Assembly: GCA_011526095.1 (NCBI GenBank) | Contig: WYBA01000424.1 | Span: 1-51,420 of the forward strand | Origin: Myxococcales bacterium | GTDB taxonomy: Bacteria; Myxococcota_A; Polyangia; Haliangiales; Haliangiaceae | Direction: 5' to 3' | DNA: 51,420 nucleotides | Shown: positions 42,763 to 51,400 of the stretch, in pieces | How positions within the stretch are numbered: position 1 is the first letter of the stretch | Layout: every line of letters begins with the position of its first letter | Program-made: the position numbers and the translations under genes | Notes under the pieces: model-generated | Databases searched by the model: none | Seen by the model: the letters and a program-made list of their open reading frames with translations, nothing else | What the model was told of the DNA's origin: nothing

Positions 42763-45500
42763 CGCTTCGCTCCCTCCTTGCCGTGCGTCGATCGCCTCGC
42801 CGGCGCACGTCCGCGCGCCGGCGTCGCCAGCCACGCCTCGACCGCCGCGCGCTGGGCCGGCCGCTCCGCGATGCACTGGTCCATCGTCTCCAGCGCCTGC
42901 GCCAGCACGCGCGGGCCGCCCGCCAGCGGGGCGATATGCACCTGGCCCCAGGCCGCGGCGTCCTCGCGCTTGGCGGGATCGCACGACGAGGTGAGCGCGT
43001 CGATCGAGTAGGCCGCCAGCTCGCGCGGCAGTCGCGGCAGGAGCGAGGCGGCGTGCTCGCGCACGAACGCCTCGACCACCGGCCGCGCGCGCGGCCACAT
43101 CGCGAGCCGCCAGATCACGCGCGCGAACGTCTTGAGGTCGGTCGAGGGCTCGAGCAGCAGCGCCAGCACGCGCTCGGCCGCGCCCGGGTCCCGCACCCGA
43201 CCGAGCGCGTAGCCGATGTCCCCGATCGTGGCGGCGTCGCTGCCGGCGCGCGCCTCGGCCAGGAGGTCGTCGACGAGCGTCGCGTCGTGCGCGAGCGCGG
43301 TGTCGAGCACGTTGCGCCGCTCCCGCGTCGACAGCGTGCGCCACCGCCTGCCCAGCGCGACCGCCTCGCGCGCGAGCCGTTCGTCCTGCCCGACGTGCGC
43401 CGCGAGCGGCACGGCGATGACCCGCAACATGTCCTCGGCGAACCCGTCGCCCGCCCGGCGCTGCCAGCCGATCCGCCTCGCGAGGGGGCCGAGCGCGTCG
43501 CGCACCCGCCGCGCCAGCCGCGGCCGCGCCTCGTCGCTGACCAGCTCGTCCGCCAACCACACCAGGCCCGCGACCTGGCTCACGGCGTCGACGGTGCCCT
43601 CGCGCGCCAGCTCGTCGACCAGCCCGAGCACGCGCTCCAGCGGCAGCACGCCGTTGCGCGCGGCCGCGTGCGCGTCGTCGAAGATCACGAGCCGCTCGCC
43701 CGGCGTGAGCGCGTCCCATGCCGCCTCGAGCGCGTCGAGCTGGCCGACATCCAGCGCGGTGCGGAAGTACCCCGCGCCACCGGCGTTGGGCAGCACCCAG
43801 GCCGGGCACGCGCCGGGCAGTCGCAGCTCCTGCGTGGCCGCGCGCAGCGTCGTGCACGTGATGTCGCGCTTCCCTCCACGCCCCGCGACCACGCACACCG
43901 GCAGCGTCCATCGCTGGGCGCGTTGCTCGTCGATCAGCGAGGTCGGCAGCCACCGGCGCTGCGTCAGCGTCACGACCGGATCGTCGCCCGCCTCGCACGC
44001 CAGGCGCGCTTCGACCACCGGCACGCCCGCCTGCTCGACGAAGCTCCGCATCCCGGCCGCGGTGTCGTCTCCGAGCTCCGCGCTCACGGCGGCGAGGAAG
44101 TCGTCCGCCGTCGCCACGCCCCAGGCGTGCGCCTCCACGTAGCGCCGCAGCGCGGCGCGGAACGCCTCCTCGCCCGCGGCCGCCTCGAACATCCGGAGCA
44201 CGGACGCGCCCTTGCTGTACGTGATGCCGTCGAACGCGTTGACGACGTCGTCACGCGACTCGACCGGCTGGCGGATCATCCGCGCCGACGCGAGCCCGTC
44301 CGAGCTCATCGCCCACGACCTCGACGCCACCGACGACGCCCACGCCGGCTCGAGCGCGCGCAGCGCCTCGCCGCCGATCCACTCGGCGAGCGACTCGTTC
44401 AGCCAGAGGTCGTCCCACCACGCGGGCGTCACGTAGTTGCCGAACCACTGGTGCGCCAGCTCGTGCGCCGCGGTCTCCAGGTACCAGCTCTTCTGCTGGT
44501 CCGTCACCGTGTCCGGGTCGAACAGCAGGTACATCTCGCCGTAGGTGATCAGCCCCGGGTGCTCCATCGCGCTGAACGCCGTCGTCTGCGGGATCACCAG
44601 CGCGTCGAGCTTCGCGTACGGGTACGGCATCCCGATGAAGTCCTCGACGAACGCCAGGATCGACGGCGTGACCTCGACCGCGTACGTCGCGTCTCGCGCG
44701 CGCCCGCGCGGCGTGATCACCCGCATCGGCACGCCGCTGCGCGACGTCCCGCCGTCCACGATCTCGAACGGCCCGACCGCGAACGCCACCAGGTACGTCG
44801 GCAGCGGCGGCGTCTGCGCGAAGGTGGTCCGCATCATCCCGTCGCCCAGGGCCTCCGCCCGCTCCACCGGCGTGTTCGACAGGGCGACCATCTCCGTCGG
44901 GGCGTCGATCGTCAGCTGCCACGGCACCTTCGACCACGGCTCGTCGATCGACGGGAACACCCGCCGCGCGTACTCCGACTCGAACTGCGAGTACACGTAG
45001 CGATCGCCGCGCTCCTCTTGCACGAACGCGCCGCGAGCGTCGTCGGTCACGAACACCCCCGCGTACTCGAGGTGGAGCGTGACGTCGCCCGCGGCCAGCG
45101 CCGCGTCGCCGCGCGCGCGCAGCCCGGTCATGTCGGGCCGCGTGGCGGGGACGACGTCGAGCGCGACCTCGGCGTCGCCTTGCTGCGCCACGGCCCCCGA
45201 CACGTCGAGACCCTCCGCGTGCAGCCACACCGTCCGCGTCGGCGCCGCGAGCTCCCCGCGGATCTCGACCTCGGCCGCGAAGCCCGGCCGTGCCGGGTCG
45301 ACCACGAGGCGCGCCTCGTACCTCGCGGGTACGAAGGCTCGCCCGACGCGGAACACCGGCTCGGGCGTGTCGATGACCACGTCGGCCGCAGACGGCGCCG
45401 GCGCTGGCCCGGTCTCGCGGGGCGAGGTCGAGCCGCACGCGGCGAGGGTGAGCACCGCCGTGACAGCAGCGTGGAGCGGCAGGCGTGAGGGCGATTTCAT
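42759..45500 (-). CDS. M1 family metallo-aminopeptidase lipoprotein, copy 2 (913 aa)
   Basis: The ATG at 45500 starts a lipoprotein signal (LTLAACGS). The catalytic site is HELAHQWFG at 346-354 with WLNESL, and the substrate motif is FSAMEHPG. The helical C-terminal domain is present. It is a close full-length paralogue of copy 3, with long shared stretches such as SIDEPWSKVPWQLTIDAP and TPPLPTYLVAFAVGPFE. Its stop overlaps the start of copy 1. 145 bases separate it from the LanC-like gene upstream, so it may have its own promoter. Confidence 0.95.
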   Translation of the reverse strand: MKSPSRLPLHAAVTAVLTLAACGSTSPRETGPAPAPSAADVVIDTPEPVFRVGRAFVPARYEARLVVDPARPGFAAEVEIRGELAAPTRTVWLHAEGLDVSGAVAQQGDAEVALDVVPATRPDMTGLRARGDAALAAGDVTLHLEYAGVFVTDDARGAFVQEERGDRYVYSQFESEYARRVFPSIDEPWSKVPWQLTIDAPTEMVALSNTPVERAEALGDGMMRTTFAQTPPLPTYLVAFAVGPFEIVDGGTSRSGVPMRVITPRGRARDATYAVEVTPSILAFVEDFIGMPYPYAKLDALVIPQTTAFSAMEHPGLITYGEMYLLFDPDTVTDQQKSWYLETAAHELAHQWFGNYVTPAWWDDLWLNESLAEWIGGEALRALEPAWASSVASRSWAMSSDGLASARMIRQPVESRDDVVNAFDGITYSKGASVLRMFEAAAGEEAFRAALRRYVEAHAWGVATADDFLAAVSAELGDDTAAGMRSFVEQAGVPVVEARLACEAGDDPVVTLTQRRWLPTSLIDEQRAQRWTLPVCVVAGRGGKRDITCTTLRAATQELRLPGACPAWVLPNAGGAGYFRTALDVGQLDALEAAWDALTPGERLVIFDDAHAAARNGVLPLERVLGLVDELAREGTVDAVSQVAGLVWLADELVSDEARPRLARRVRDALGPLARRIGWQRRAGDGFAEDMLRVIAVPLAAHVGQDERLAREAVALGRRWRTLSTRERRNVLDTALAHDATLVDDLLAEARAGSDAATIGDIGYALGRVRDPGAAERVLALLLEPSTDLKTFARVIWRLAMWPRARPVVEAFVREHAASLLPRLPRELAAYSIDALTSSCDPAKREDAAAWGQVHIAPLAGGPRVLAQALETMDQCIAERPAQRAAVEAWLATPARGRAPARRSTHGKEGAKR

Positions 45501-45645
45501 GCGGGGCCTTGCAGGTGCGTGTTGGTGGGCGGGAGAGGGCGGCTTGAACAGATGCTGTGACGTCGGGGAGTCCGGGGGGGGGCGCGCTCGGCACGGGAGC
45601 ATCGGCCGCCATGCGCGCAGGTTGCGCGCCCGCGCGGCCGCATCG
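45501..45645 (-). other. Intergenic gap inside the peptidase island
   Basis: This is 145 bases between the LanC-like stop and the M1 copy 2 start. It contains a GCGCGC-AACCT-GCGCGC inverted repeat near 45613-45630 and a run of nine G on the plus strand near 45571. No convincing -10/-35 or GG-N10-GC promoter was seen. Confidence 0.35.
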
Positions 45646-47043
45646 TCAGGCAGGACGTGGCAACGGCTGATCGGGCAGACGGACCTTCCACGGCCCGGTC
45701 GCGCCCGCGCCCTCCGCGGCCTCGCGCTCGGCGACGCGCACCAGCAGGCTGCCGATCCCCGCCGCGCCCTGCATGTAGCCCGTGAACGACTGCTTCCAGT
45801 ACGGCTCGATCCGGTTCTCGGCGTGGACCCACTCCAGCCCGCCGCCCGCCGCGGGCGTCGCGCGCGCGAGCACGTCCGCGACCAGCTCGCGCGCGAACGC
45901 CAGGTGCGCCTCGTCCCCGGTCTCCTCGTGCAGCGTGAGCATCCACTCGGCGATCGCCGCGTTGCCGCAGCACTGCCCGACGTTGTCCCAGAAGCCGGGC
46001 GTCTGCGTGTGCGGCACGCCGCTCGTCGTCACGCCGCGGATCGCCTTGCGCTGCCACTCGGCCCACGCCGCGTCGCCGGTGACGCGATGCAGCTGCTCGA
46101 ACATCCGCCACGTGCCGACCGGCCCGTGACACAGGCCGAGGTAGTAGCGGTCCTCGCCATCCGGCAGCGCGTGCGGCAACAAGCACACGTCGCCGTCGGT
46201 GTACGCCAGCGACGTCACGTGCCGCGCCCCGTCGAGCGCGGCGGCGAGGAAGCGCTCGTGCCGCGTCACCTCGTACAGCCGCGCCAGCGCGAACGCGACG
46301 CCGGCCGTGCCATGGGAGAAGCCGGGCAGCTCGTCCGTCGCGCCGAAGCGCATCAGCCACCGTCGCCCGGCCGGCGTCTCCTCGCCCATCGCGAGCAGCC
46401 CGTCGCCGAGCCGGATCGCGAGGTCGAGCGCGCGGTCGTCGTCGAACACAGGGCCCGCCTCGACAAGCCAAGCGATCACGCCGGCGTTGCCGTAGTAGAC
46501 GTCGTTCATCCCGGCGTACGTTGCACCGCCGCCTTGATACGGAAACACGGCGTCGTCGAGCGCGCCGATCGTGTGCGCGGCCGCGTCGCGGAACGCCGCG
46601 TCGCCCGTCGTCTCCGCCAGCGCGCGCAGCACGACGCCCTGGCCCGCCAGGCCGCCGTAGAGCCCCGCCCGCTGCCACGACGGCTCGCGCCGGACCTCGT
46701 CGACGAGGTGTCGCCCGCCGCGCACGGCGCGGTCGAGGTACGCCTCGTCGCCCGTGGCGCGGTGGAGCTCGAGCAAGAACAGCGTCGGGCCGGCCGAGCC
46801 GTGGTAGAGGTCCGTCGTCAGGTGGTCCGCCCGGTCGGCTGACTTGCGCCACACCAGGCCGTGCTCGGTCTCGACCTCGAGCGACGACAGGTACGCCGCG
46901 GCCGCGCGCGCCGCCGCCAGCGCCTCCTGCCCGCGATCGGCCCGCGGCGCCGCCGCCCGCGCCCGCGGCGCGCACCCCGCGATCGCCGCCGCACCGAGCC
47001 CGCGGAGCAGGTCACGTCGCGACAGCCCCGCGTCACGGCGCAT
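45646..47043 (-). CDS. Tat-exported LanC-like lipoprotein with Cys3 zinc site (465 aa)
   Basis: The N-terminus has a twin-arginine motif (SRRDLL, 8-13) and a lipobox Ile-Ala-Gly-Cys (Cys24), so the protein should leave the cytoplasm folded and be lipidated. The rest is a LanC alpha/alpha barrel with seven Gly-rich turns: YHGSAG (80-85), YGGLAGQG, YYGNAG, FSHGTAG (His244), LCHGPVG (Cys305-His306), QCCGNAA (Cys358-Cys359) and QGAAGIG. Zinc ligands in LanC/LANCL are Cys, Cys and His. Here the His of the last CHG is Cys, as in ProcM-type cyclases. It overlaps the YwqK-like gene by 11 bases. Confidence 0.9.
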   Translation of the reverse strand: MRRDAGLSRRDLLRGLGAAAIAGCAPRARAAAPRADRGQEALAAARAAAAYLSSLEVETEHGLVWRKSADRADHLTTDLYHGSAGPTLFLLELHRATGDEAYLDRAVRGGRHLVDEVRREPSWQRAGLYGGLAGQGVVLRALAETTGDAAFRDAAAHTIGALDDAVFPYQGGGATYAGMNDVYYGNAGVIAWLVEAGPVFDDDRALDLAIRLGDGLLAMGEETPAGRRWLMRFGATDELPGFSHGTAGVAFALARLYEVTRHERFLAAALDGARHVTSLAYTDGDVCLLPHALPDGEDRYYLGLCHGPVGTWRMFEQLHRVTGDAAWAEWQRKAIRGVTTSGVPHTQTPGFWDNVGQCCGNAAIAEWMLTLHEETGDEAHLAFARELVADVLARATPAAGGGLEWVHAENRIEPYWKQSFTGYMQGAAGIGSLLVRVAEREAAEGAGATGPWKVRLPDQPLPRPA

Positions 47044-47785
47044 CGCTGCCTCCGCCCGCGTCGGTCTCCGCGCCGTCCGACTCGGTCTGGGGCCTTGTCT
47101 CTGTCTCGGTCTGTGGCTCGGCCGGCGCTTCGAGGAGCTCCCTCCCGTCCTCGTACCTCACCGTCAGCACGGGCTCGCCGTCTGCACCGCGTACCACGTA
47201 GAGACCATGCGCCACGCCCCTTCGCATCTCGATCTGCGAGCGCACCACGCCATCCTGCGTCCGTGTGATCGGCCCATCCGGCCGGTTGTCCACCCACGTG
47301 CTCTCGGACACCCACGGATCGACGCGGCCGTGGATCGTCACCGTGCCGATCAGCCGCCCGCGTTCGATCGTGCCCTCGCCCGCGGGCCGGCCGTCCTCGA
47401 AGTAGGTACGCCACGGCCCGTCCAGCCGGCCGTCGACGAAGCTGCCCTCGAACATCATCGCGCCCGTCGCGTGGTACTCGGTCCACCGCCCGGTCTCGCG
47501 TCCGCCCACGTACGCGCCGACCCGCCACCACTGGCCATTGGCGTGCCACGTCTCCCACGCGCCCTCCGCCCGGCCGTGCACGTACCGCCCACGCCCGCGC
47601 AGCTGCCCCGACGGATACCGCGCCTCGACCTCGCCGAACGCGCCGCGCTCGACGCAGCCGACCGCGTCCGCGTGCGTCGCCGCCGGGCAGTGCCGCGCCA
47701 CGGCCGGCGCGCGCCCGCCTGTCGCGCACGCGGCGCCCGCCACTGCCGCCACGCCCACCGCGACCGCGCCCACCGCGCCCCTCAT
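47033..47785 (-). CDS. MORN/YwqK-like repeat protein (250 aa)
   Basis: A signal peptide or lipobox (AAVAGAACA, Cys about 20) is followed by about six MORN-like repeats (YPSGQLRGRGRYVHGRAEG, HANGQWWRVGAYVGG, HATGAMMFEGSFVDGRLDG, FEDGRPAGEG, QIEMRRGVAHG). These are often labelled 'YwqK antitoxin', but here they are periplasmic, so an antitoxin role is unlikely. The C-terminus holds a Gln-Thr-Glu-Thr-Glu tract. Its start overlaps the stop of M1 copy 3 (ATGA) and its end overlaps the LanC-like gene by 11 bases, so the three are one operon. Confidence 0.82.
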   Translation of the reverse strand: MRGAVGAVAVGVAAVAGAACATGGRAPAVARHCPAATHADAVGCVERGAFGEVEARYPSGQLRGRGRYVHGRAEGAWETWHANGQWWRVGAYVGGRETGRWTEYHATGAMMFEGSFVDGRLDGPWRTYFEDGRPAGEGTIERGRLIGTVTIHGRVDPWVSESTWVDNRPDGPITRTQDGVVRSQIEMRRGVAHGLYVVRGADGEPVLTVRYEDGRELLEAPAEPQTETETRPQTESDGAETDAGGGSDAP

Positions 47786-50511
47786 CGCTTGCCTCCACGC
47801 GCCTTCTTGCGCGTGCGCTTCGCCGCCGGCGGCTCCTCCGCCAGCCACGCCTCCACCGCCGCGCGCTGCGCTGGCCGCTCCGCGATGCACTGGTCCATCT
47901 CCTCGAGCGCCTGCGCCAGCATGCGCGGCCCGCCGGGCTGCGGCGCGATGTGCGCCTCGCCCCACGCCGCCACCTCGTCCCGCTGGCTCGCGTCGCACGA
48001 CTGGGTGAGCGCGTAGATCCACCACGACTCGGTCCCTTCGGGCAGCCGCGGCGCGAGCTGGTCGAAGTGCTCGCCCACGAACGCCGCGACGATGGGCTGC
48101 GCGCTCGGCAGCCGCGCCAGCCGCACCGCCAGGCCCCAGAACACCTTGAGGTCCGTGGACGGCTCGAGCAGCAGCGCCAGCGCGCGCTTCGCCTGCTCGG
48201 GGTCACGCACCAGCCCCAGTCCGTACGAGACGTCGCCGAGCGTCTCCTGATCGAGCGGCTCGCGCGCGGCCTCGATCAGCTCGTCCAGCAGCTCGTCGCT
48301 GTGGCTCACCGCAGCGTCGAACGCGGTGCGGCGCGCGCGCGTCGGGAGCTCGCGCCAGCCACGCGCCAGCGCCACGGCCTGCGCGACGAGCCGGGCGTCC
48401 TCGCCGAGCCGCGTCGCCGTGGGGACGATGTACCGGCGCACCATGTCCTCGGCGTGACCGTCGCCGTCGCGCCGCGTCCAGCCCAGCTTGCGGGCGAGCG
48501 GCCCGAACGCCTCGCGCACCCGCCGCGCCAGCGCGGACCGCACCGTGTCCGGCACCACCTTCTCGGCCATCAGGAACATCTCGTCGGCCATCGACAGCGC
48601 GTAGAGGTCGCCCTCCCGCACGAGCTCGTCGACCAGCCCGAGCACGCGCTCGAGCGGCAGCGCGCCCGCGCGAGCGGCAGCGCGCGCGTCGTCGAACACG
48701 GCGAGTCGCTCGGCCAGCCGCAGCTCACCCCACGCCGCCTCCAGCGCGTCGAGCCGTGCGGCGTCGAGCCCGACCCGGTAGAAGCCCGCGCCGTCGGCGT
48801 TGGGCAGCACCCACGCCGGACACGCGCCGGGCAGCTCCAGCGTCTGTGATGCCTCGCGCAGGAGCGTGCACGTCGTCGACCGCTCGCCCCCGAGCCCCGC
48901 GGCGACGCACACCGGCACGTGCCACCGCTGCGCGCGCTGCTCGTCGGTCAGCGCGCCCGGCAGCGACCGCTGCTGCGTCAGCGTCACGACCGGCGCCGCC
49001 CCGGCGTCGCACGCCAGCGACGCGGTCACGACCGGCGCGCCCGCCTGCTCGACGAACGTCCGCAGCGCGGTCGCCGTGTCCGCGCCGACCTCCGCGTTCA
49101 GTGCGGCGAGAAAGTCGTCGGCCGTCGCGACCCCCCAGGCGTGCGCCTCGAGGTACCGCCGGATCGCCGCCCGGAACCGGTCCTCGCCGGCGGTGGCCTC
49201 GAACATCGCCAGCACCCAGCCGCCCTTGCTGTACGTGATGCCATCGAACGCGTCGAGGATGTCGTCGCTGGTCGTGACCGGCTGCCGGATCATCCGCGCC
49301 GACGCCAGCCCGTCGCTCACGAGCGCGTTCATCCGCGGGTACACCGACGGCGGCGCGCTCCACGCCGGCTCGAGCGCGCGGACCGCCTTGGCGCCGATCC
49401 ACGTCGCGAACGACTCGTTGAGCCACAGATCGTCCCACCACGCGGGCGTCACGTAGTTGCCGAACCACTGGTGCGCCAGCTCGTGCGCCGCGATCCCCAG
49501 GTACCACTCGCGCTGCTCGTCGGTGATCGTGTCCGGGTCGAACAGCATGAACGTCTGCCCGTACACGACCAGCCCCGGATGCTCCATCGCGCTGAACGTG
49601 ACCGTCCGCGGGATCGCCAGCGAGTCCAGCTTCGCGTACGGGTACGGCATCCCCATGTAGTCCTCGACGAACGCCAGGACCTCGGCCGTGATCTCCGCCG
49701 CGTACGCCGCCTCCCGCGTCCGCCCCCGCGGCGTCACGACGCGGAGGGGCACCCCGCTGCGCGACGTCCCGGCCTCGACGACCTCGAACGGCCCGACCGC
49801 GAACGCCACCAGGTACGTCGGCAGCGGCGGCGTCGTCGCGAACGTCGTCCGCGTCATCCCGTTCGCCAGCGCCTCCTCGCGCTCCACCGGCGTGTTCGAC
49901 AGCGCCACCATCCCCGCCGGCGCGTCGATCGTCAGCTGCCACGGCACCTTCGACCACGGCTCGTCGATCGACGGGAACACCCGCCGCGCATCCGTCGGCT
50001 CGAACTTCGTGAACACGTACTTCTCGCCCCCATCCTCCTGCACGAACGCCCCGCTCGAGTCGTCCGTCGTGAACGCGCCCGTGTACTCGATGTGCAGCGT
50101 CAGCTCCCCCGCCGCCAGCGGCTCGGCGGCGCGGAGGCCGAGGAAACCGGGCGTCGACGACGGGACGACTTCGAGCGGGATCTCGGCGCCGCTCTGCCGC
50201 GCGGTCGCGCGAGTCACGTCGAGTTGATCCGAGTGCAGCCACACGGTGCGCGCTGGCGCGGCAAGCGTTCCGTGGACGTCGATCTCCGACGAGAACGCAC
50301 GCCTTCCCGGAACGACTTCGAGGATAGCTTCGTATCGTTCTGGCACGAAGTTGGTCCCAACGCGGAAGGCTGGCTCGGGCGTGTCGAGCGTCGCCTCCAC
50401 CGTTTGGGCGGGAGGCGCCGGCGCTGGCGGACTCGAGCGCGCCGACGAGCTGCAGGCGACGACAGCGAGCAGCACGGCGGCGCTCAACCTGCGCGAGTCG
50501 GTGGGCATCAT
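47782..50511 (-). CDS. M1 family metallo-aminopeptidase lipoprotein, copy 3 (909 aa)
   Basis: ATG at 50511 or 50508; the signal ends VVACSS (about Cys19-20). The zinc motif is HELAHQWFG (343-351) with WLNESF, and the substrate motif is FSAMEHPG. The ERAP-like helical C-terminal domain ends in a Lys/Arg-rich tail (KRTRKKARGGKR). It is a close paralogue of copy 2. It is the first gene of the island operon with the MORN and LanC-like genes. Base composition falls sharply upstream of its start. Confidence 0.95.
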   Translation of the reverse strand: MMPTDSRRLSAAVLLAVVACSSSARSSPPAPAPPAQTVEATLDTPEPAFRVGTNFVPERYEAILEVVPGRRAFSSEIDVHGTLAAPARTVWLHSDQLDVTRATARQSGAEIPLEVVPSSTPGFLGLRAAEPLAAGELTLHIEYTGAFTTDDSSGAFVQEDGGEKYVFTKFEPTDARRVFPSIDEPWSKVPWQLTIDAPAGMVALSNTPVEREEALANGMTRTTFATTPPLPTYLVAFAVGPFEVVEAGTSRSGVPLRVVTPRGRTREAAYAAEITAEVLAFVEDYMGMPYPYAKLDSLAIPRTVTFSAMEHPGLVVYGQTFMLFDPDTITDEQREWYLGIAAHELAHQWFGNYVTPAWWDDLWLNESFATWIGAKAVRALEPAWSAPPSVYPRMNALVSDGLASARMIRQPVTTSDDILDAFDGITYSKGGWVLAMFEATAGEDRFRAAIRRYLEAHAWGVATADDFLAALNAEVGADTATALRTFVEQAGAPVVTASLACDAGAAPVVTLTQQRSLPGALTDEQRAQRWHVPVCVAAGLGGERSTTCTLLREASQTLELPGACPAWVLPNADGAGFYRVGLDAARLDALEAAWGELRLAERLAVFDDARAAARAGALPLERVLGLVDELVREGDLYALSMADEMFLMAEKVVPDTVRSALARRVREAFGPLARKLGWTRRDGDGHAEDMVRRYIVPTATRLGEDARLVAQAVALARGWRELPTRARRTAFDAAVSHSDELLDELIEAAREPLDQETLGDVSYGLGLVRDPEQAKRALALLLEPSTDLKVFWGLAVRLARLPSAQPIVAAFVGEHFDQLAPRLPEGTESWWIYALTQSCDASQRDEVAAWGEAHIAPQPGGPRMLAQALEEMDQCIAERPAQRAAVEAWLAEEPPAAKRTRKKARGGKR

Positions 50512-50662
50512 CGGGTGCTTTGCGCCTGGTTCTGCATGCACAGACACACGTTGACCGACTGCAGTGGTCCAAGCTCCAGTCGCTGGTCCCGTGGCGCAGG
50601 GACGGCAGTCAACCCAAAGTGAGCGCCTATTCGTTGTCGCGGGAAACTTCGCAACGTACACG
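50512..50662. other. Intergenic region with drop in G+C
   Basis: 151 bases between M1 copy 3 and the erythromycin-esterase-like stop. G+C falls from above 70% to about 50-55% here. It should hold the promoter of the M1-YwqK-LanC operon, but no confident motif was seen. Confidence 0.35.
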
Positions 50663-51400
50663 TCAAAACTCGGTCAGCACTGCACTCTTTATTGGTGTGG
50701 CCGGTCGCCCAGGGCTTGCAAACACGATTGCGTCAAACATCTTCGAGGGCTGTCTTACGATGTTCATGTCGGCAGCGTGCCACAATATTGATCCAACAAC
50801 GTTCATGACGTGCCAAGACTCAAGCCACCCTTCTAGTCGCGCGTCGGAAGTCTTCAACGCTATCGTGCGACTTCCCAAACTTGATAACACGTCCAGCAGT
50901 GTACCGGGCTCCGGCGAGAGAGCTGCAATGGGAACAACACCAGGGCTCGTACTCGCCCCATGCCTGGCGTCGTAAGCCAAGAATTCACCGTTCGCTACTA
51001 AGAGACCGATAGCGTAGTGTCGCTGACCGAGGATTTGCCGAAGGTGCGTCCCTGTGGAGACGTACCCGCCACCCCACGTGCCATAACCATTGTGAACATC
51101 GTGGAGCGCGACAAGTAAGCCCGAACCCAGCCACCCATGCGCCCATACGGCGTTCTCTGCCATGAGCCTGTCACGAAGATGGAAGCGTTCCCGAACTGGG
51201 AGCTTCAGTAGTCTGTTGGACTGTTCGATCATGTCAACGAGTCGAGCGGGAAGCCATGCTCTCCCAGTCGCCGACTGTTGCAGGCGCCGAGCACGGCCCA
51301 TCCGGGATCCGGGTGGCTTCCCGACGAGCGTGACGCGCGGCGTGTGAGCAGCGACTGCGACGGAGGTCAGGGCGTTGTACGGTCGGCTCGTGCGCGACAC
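50663..51400 (-). CDS. Erythromycin-esterase-like protein, partial or uncertain 5' end (at least 245 aa)
   Basis: Residues from about 75 on match the C-terminal half of the erythromycin esterase (EreA/EreB) family: RDRLMAENAVWAH, LLVALHDVHNGYG (cf. HNGH), GTHLRQILGQRHYAIGLLVANG, then a SPEPGTLLDVL stretch. The frame stays open to the right edge of the window, and the N-terminal half of the family is not visible, so the gene probably continues outside. G+C is about 50-55% with unusual codons, unlike all neighbours, which suggests recent transfer. Substrate use on macrolides cannot be judged. Confidence 0.45.
   Translation of the reverse strand: MSRTSRPYNALTSVAVAAHTPRVTLVGKPPGSRMGRARRLQQSATGRAWLPARLVDMIEQSNRLLKLPVRERFHLRDRLMAENAVWAHGWLGSGLLVALHDVHNGYGTWGGGYVSTGTHLRQILGQRHYAIGLLVANGEFLAYDARHGASTSPGVVPIAALSPEPGTLLDVLSSLGSRTIALKTSDARLEGWLESWHVMNVVGSILWHAADMNIVRQPSKMFDAIVFASPGRPATPIKSAVLTEF

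Noticed and set aside
47078..47122. Fourth copy of the CTCCGT/hairpin repeat
   Set aside because: The stretch (GGTCTCGGTCTGTGG-like) encodes Gln-Thr-Glu repeats, has a different unit and no CGTCCT/AGGACG hairpin follows.
47033..47785. Antitoxin of a toxin-antitoxin pair (YwqK label)
   Set aside because: The protein has a signal peptide and lies between envelope peptidase genes; no toxin is adjacent. MORN-like repeats alone do not support an antitoxin role.
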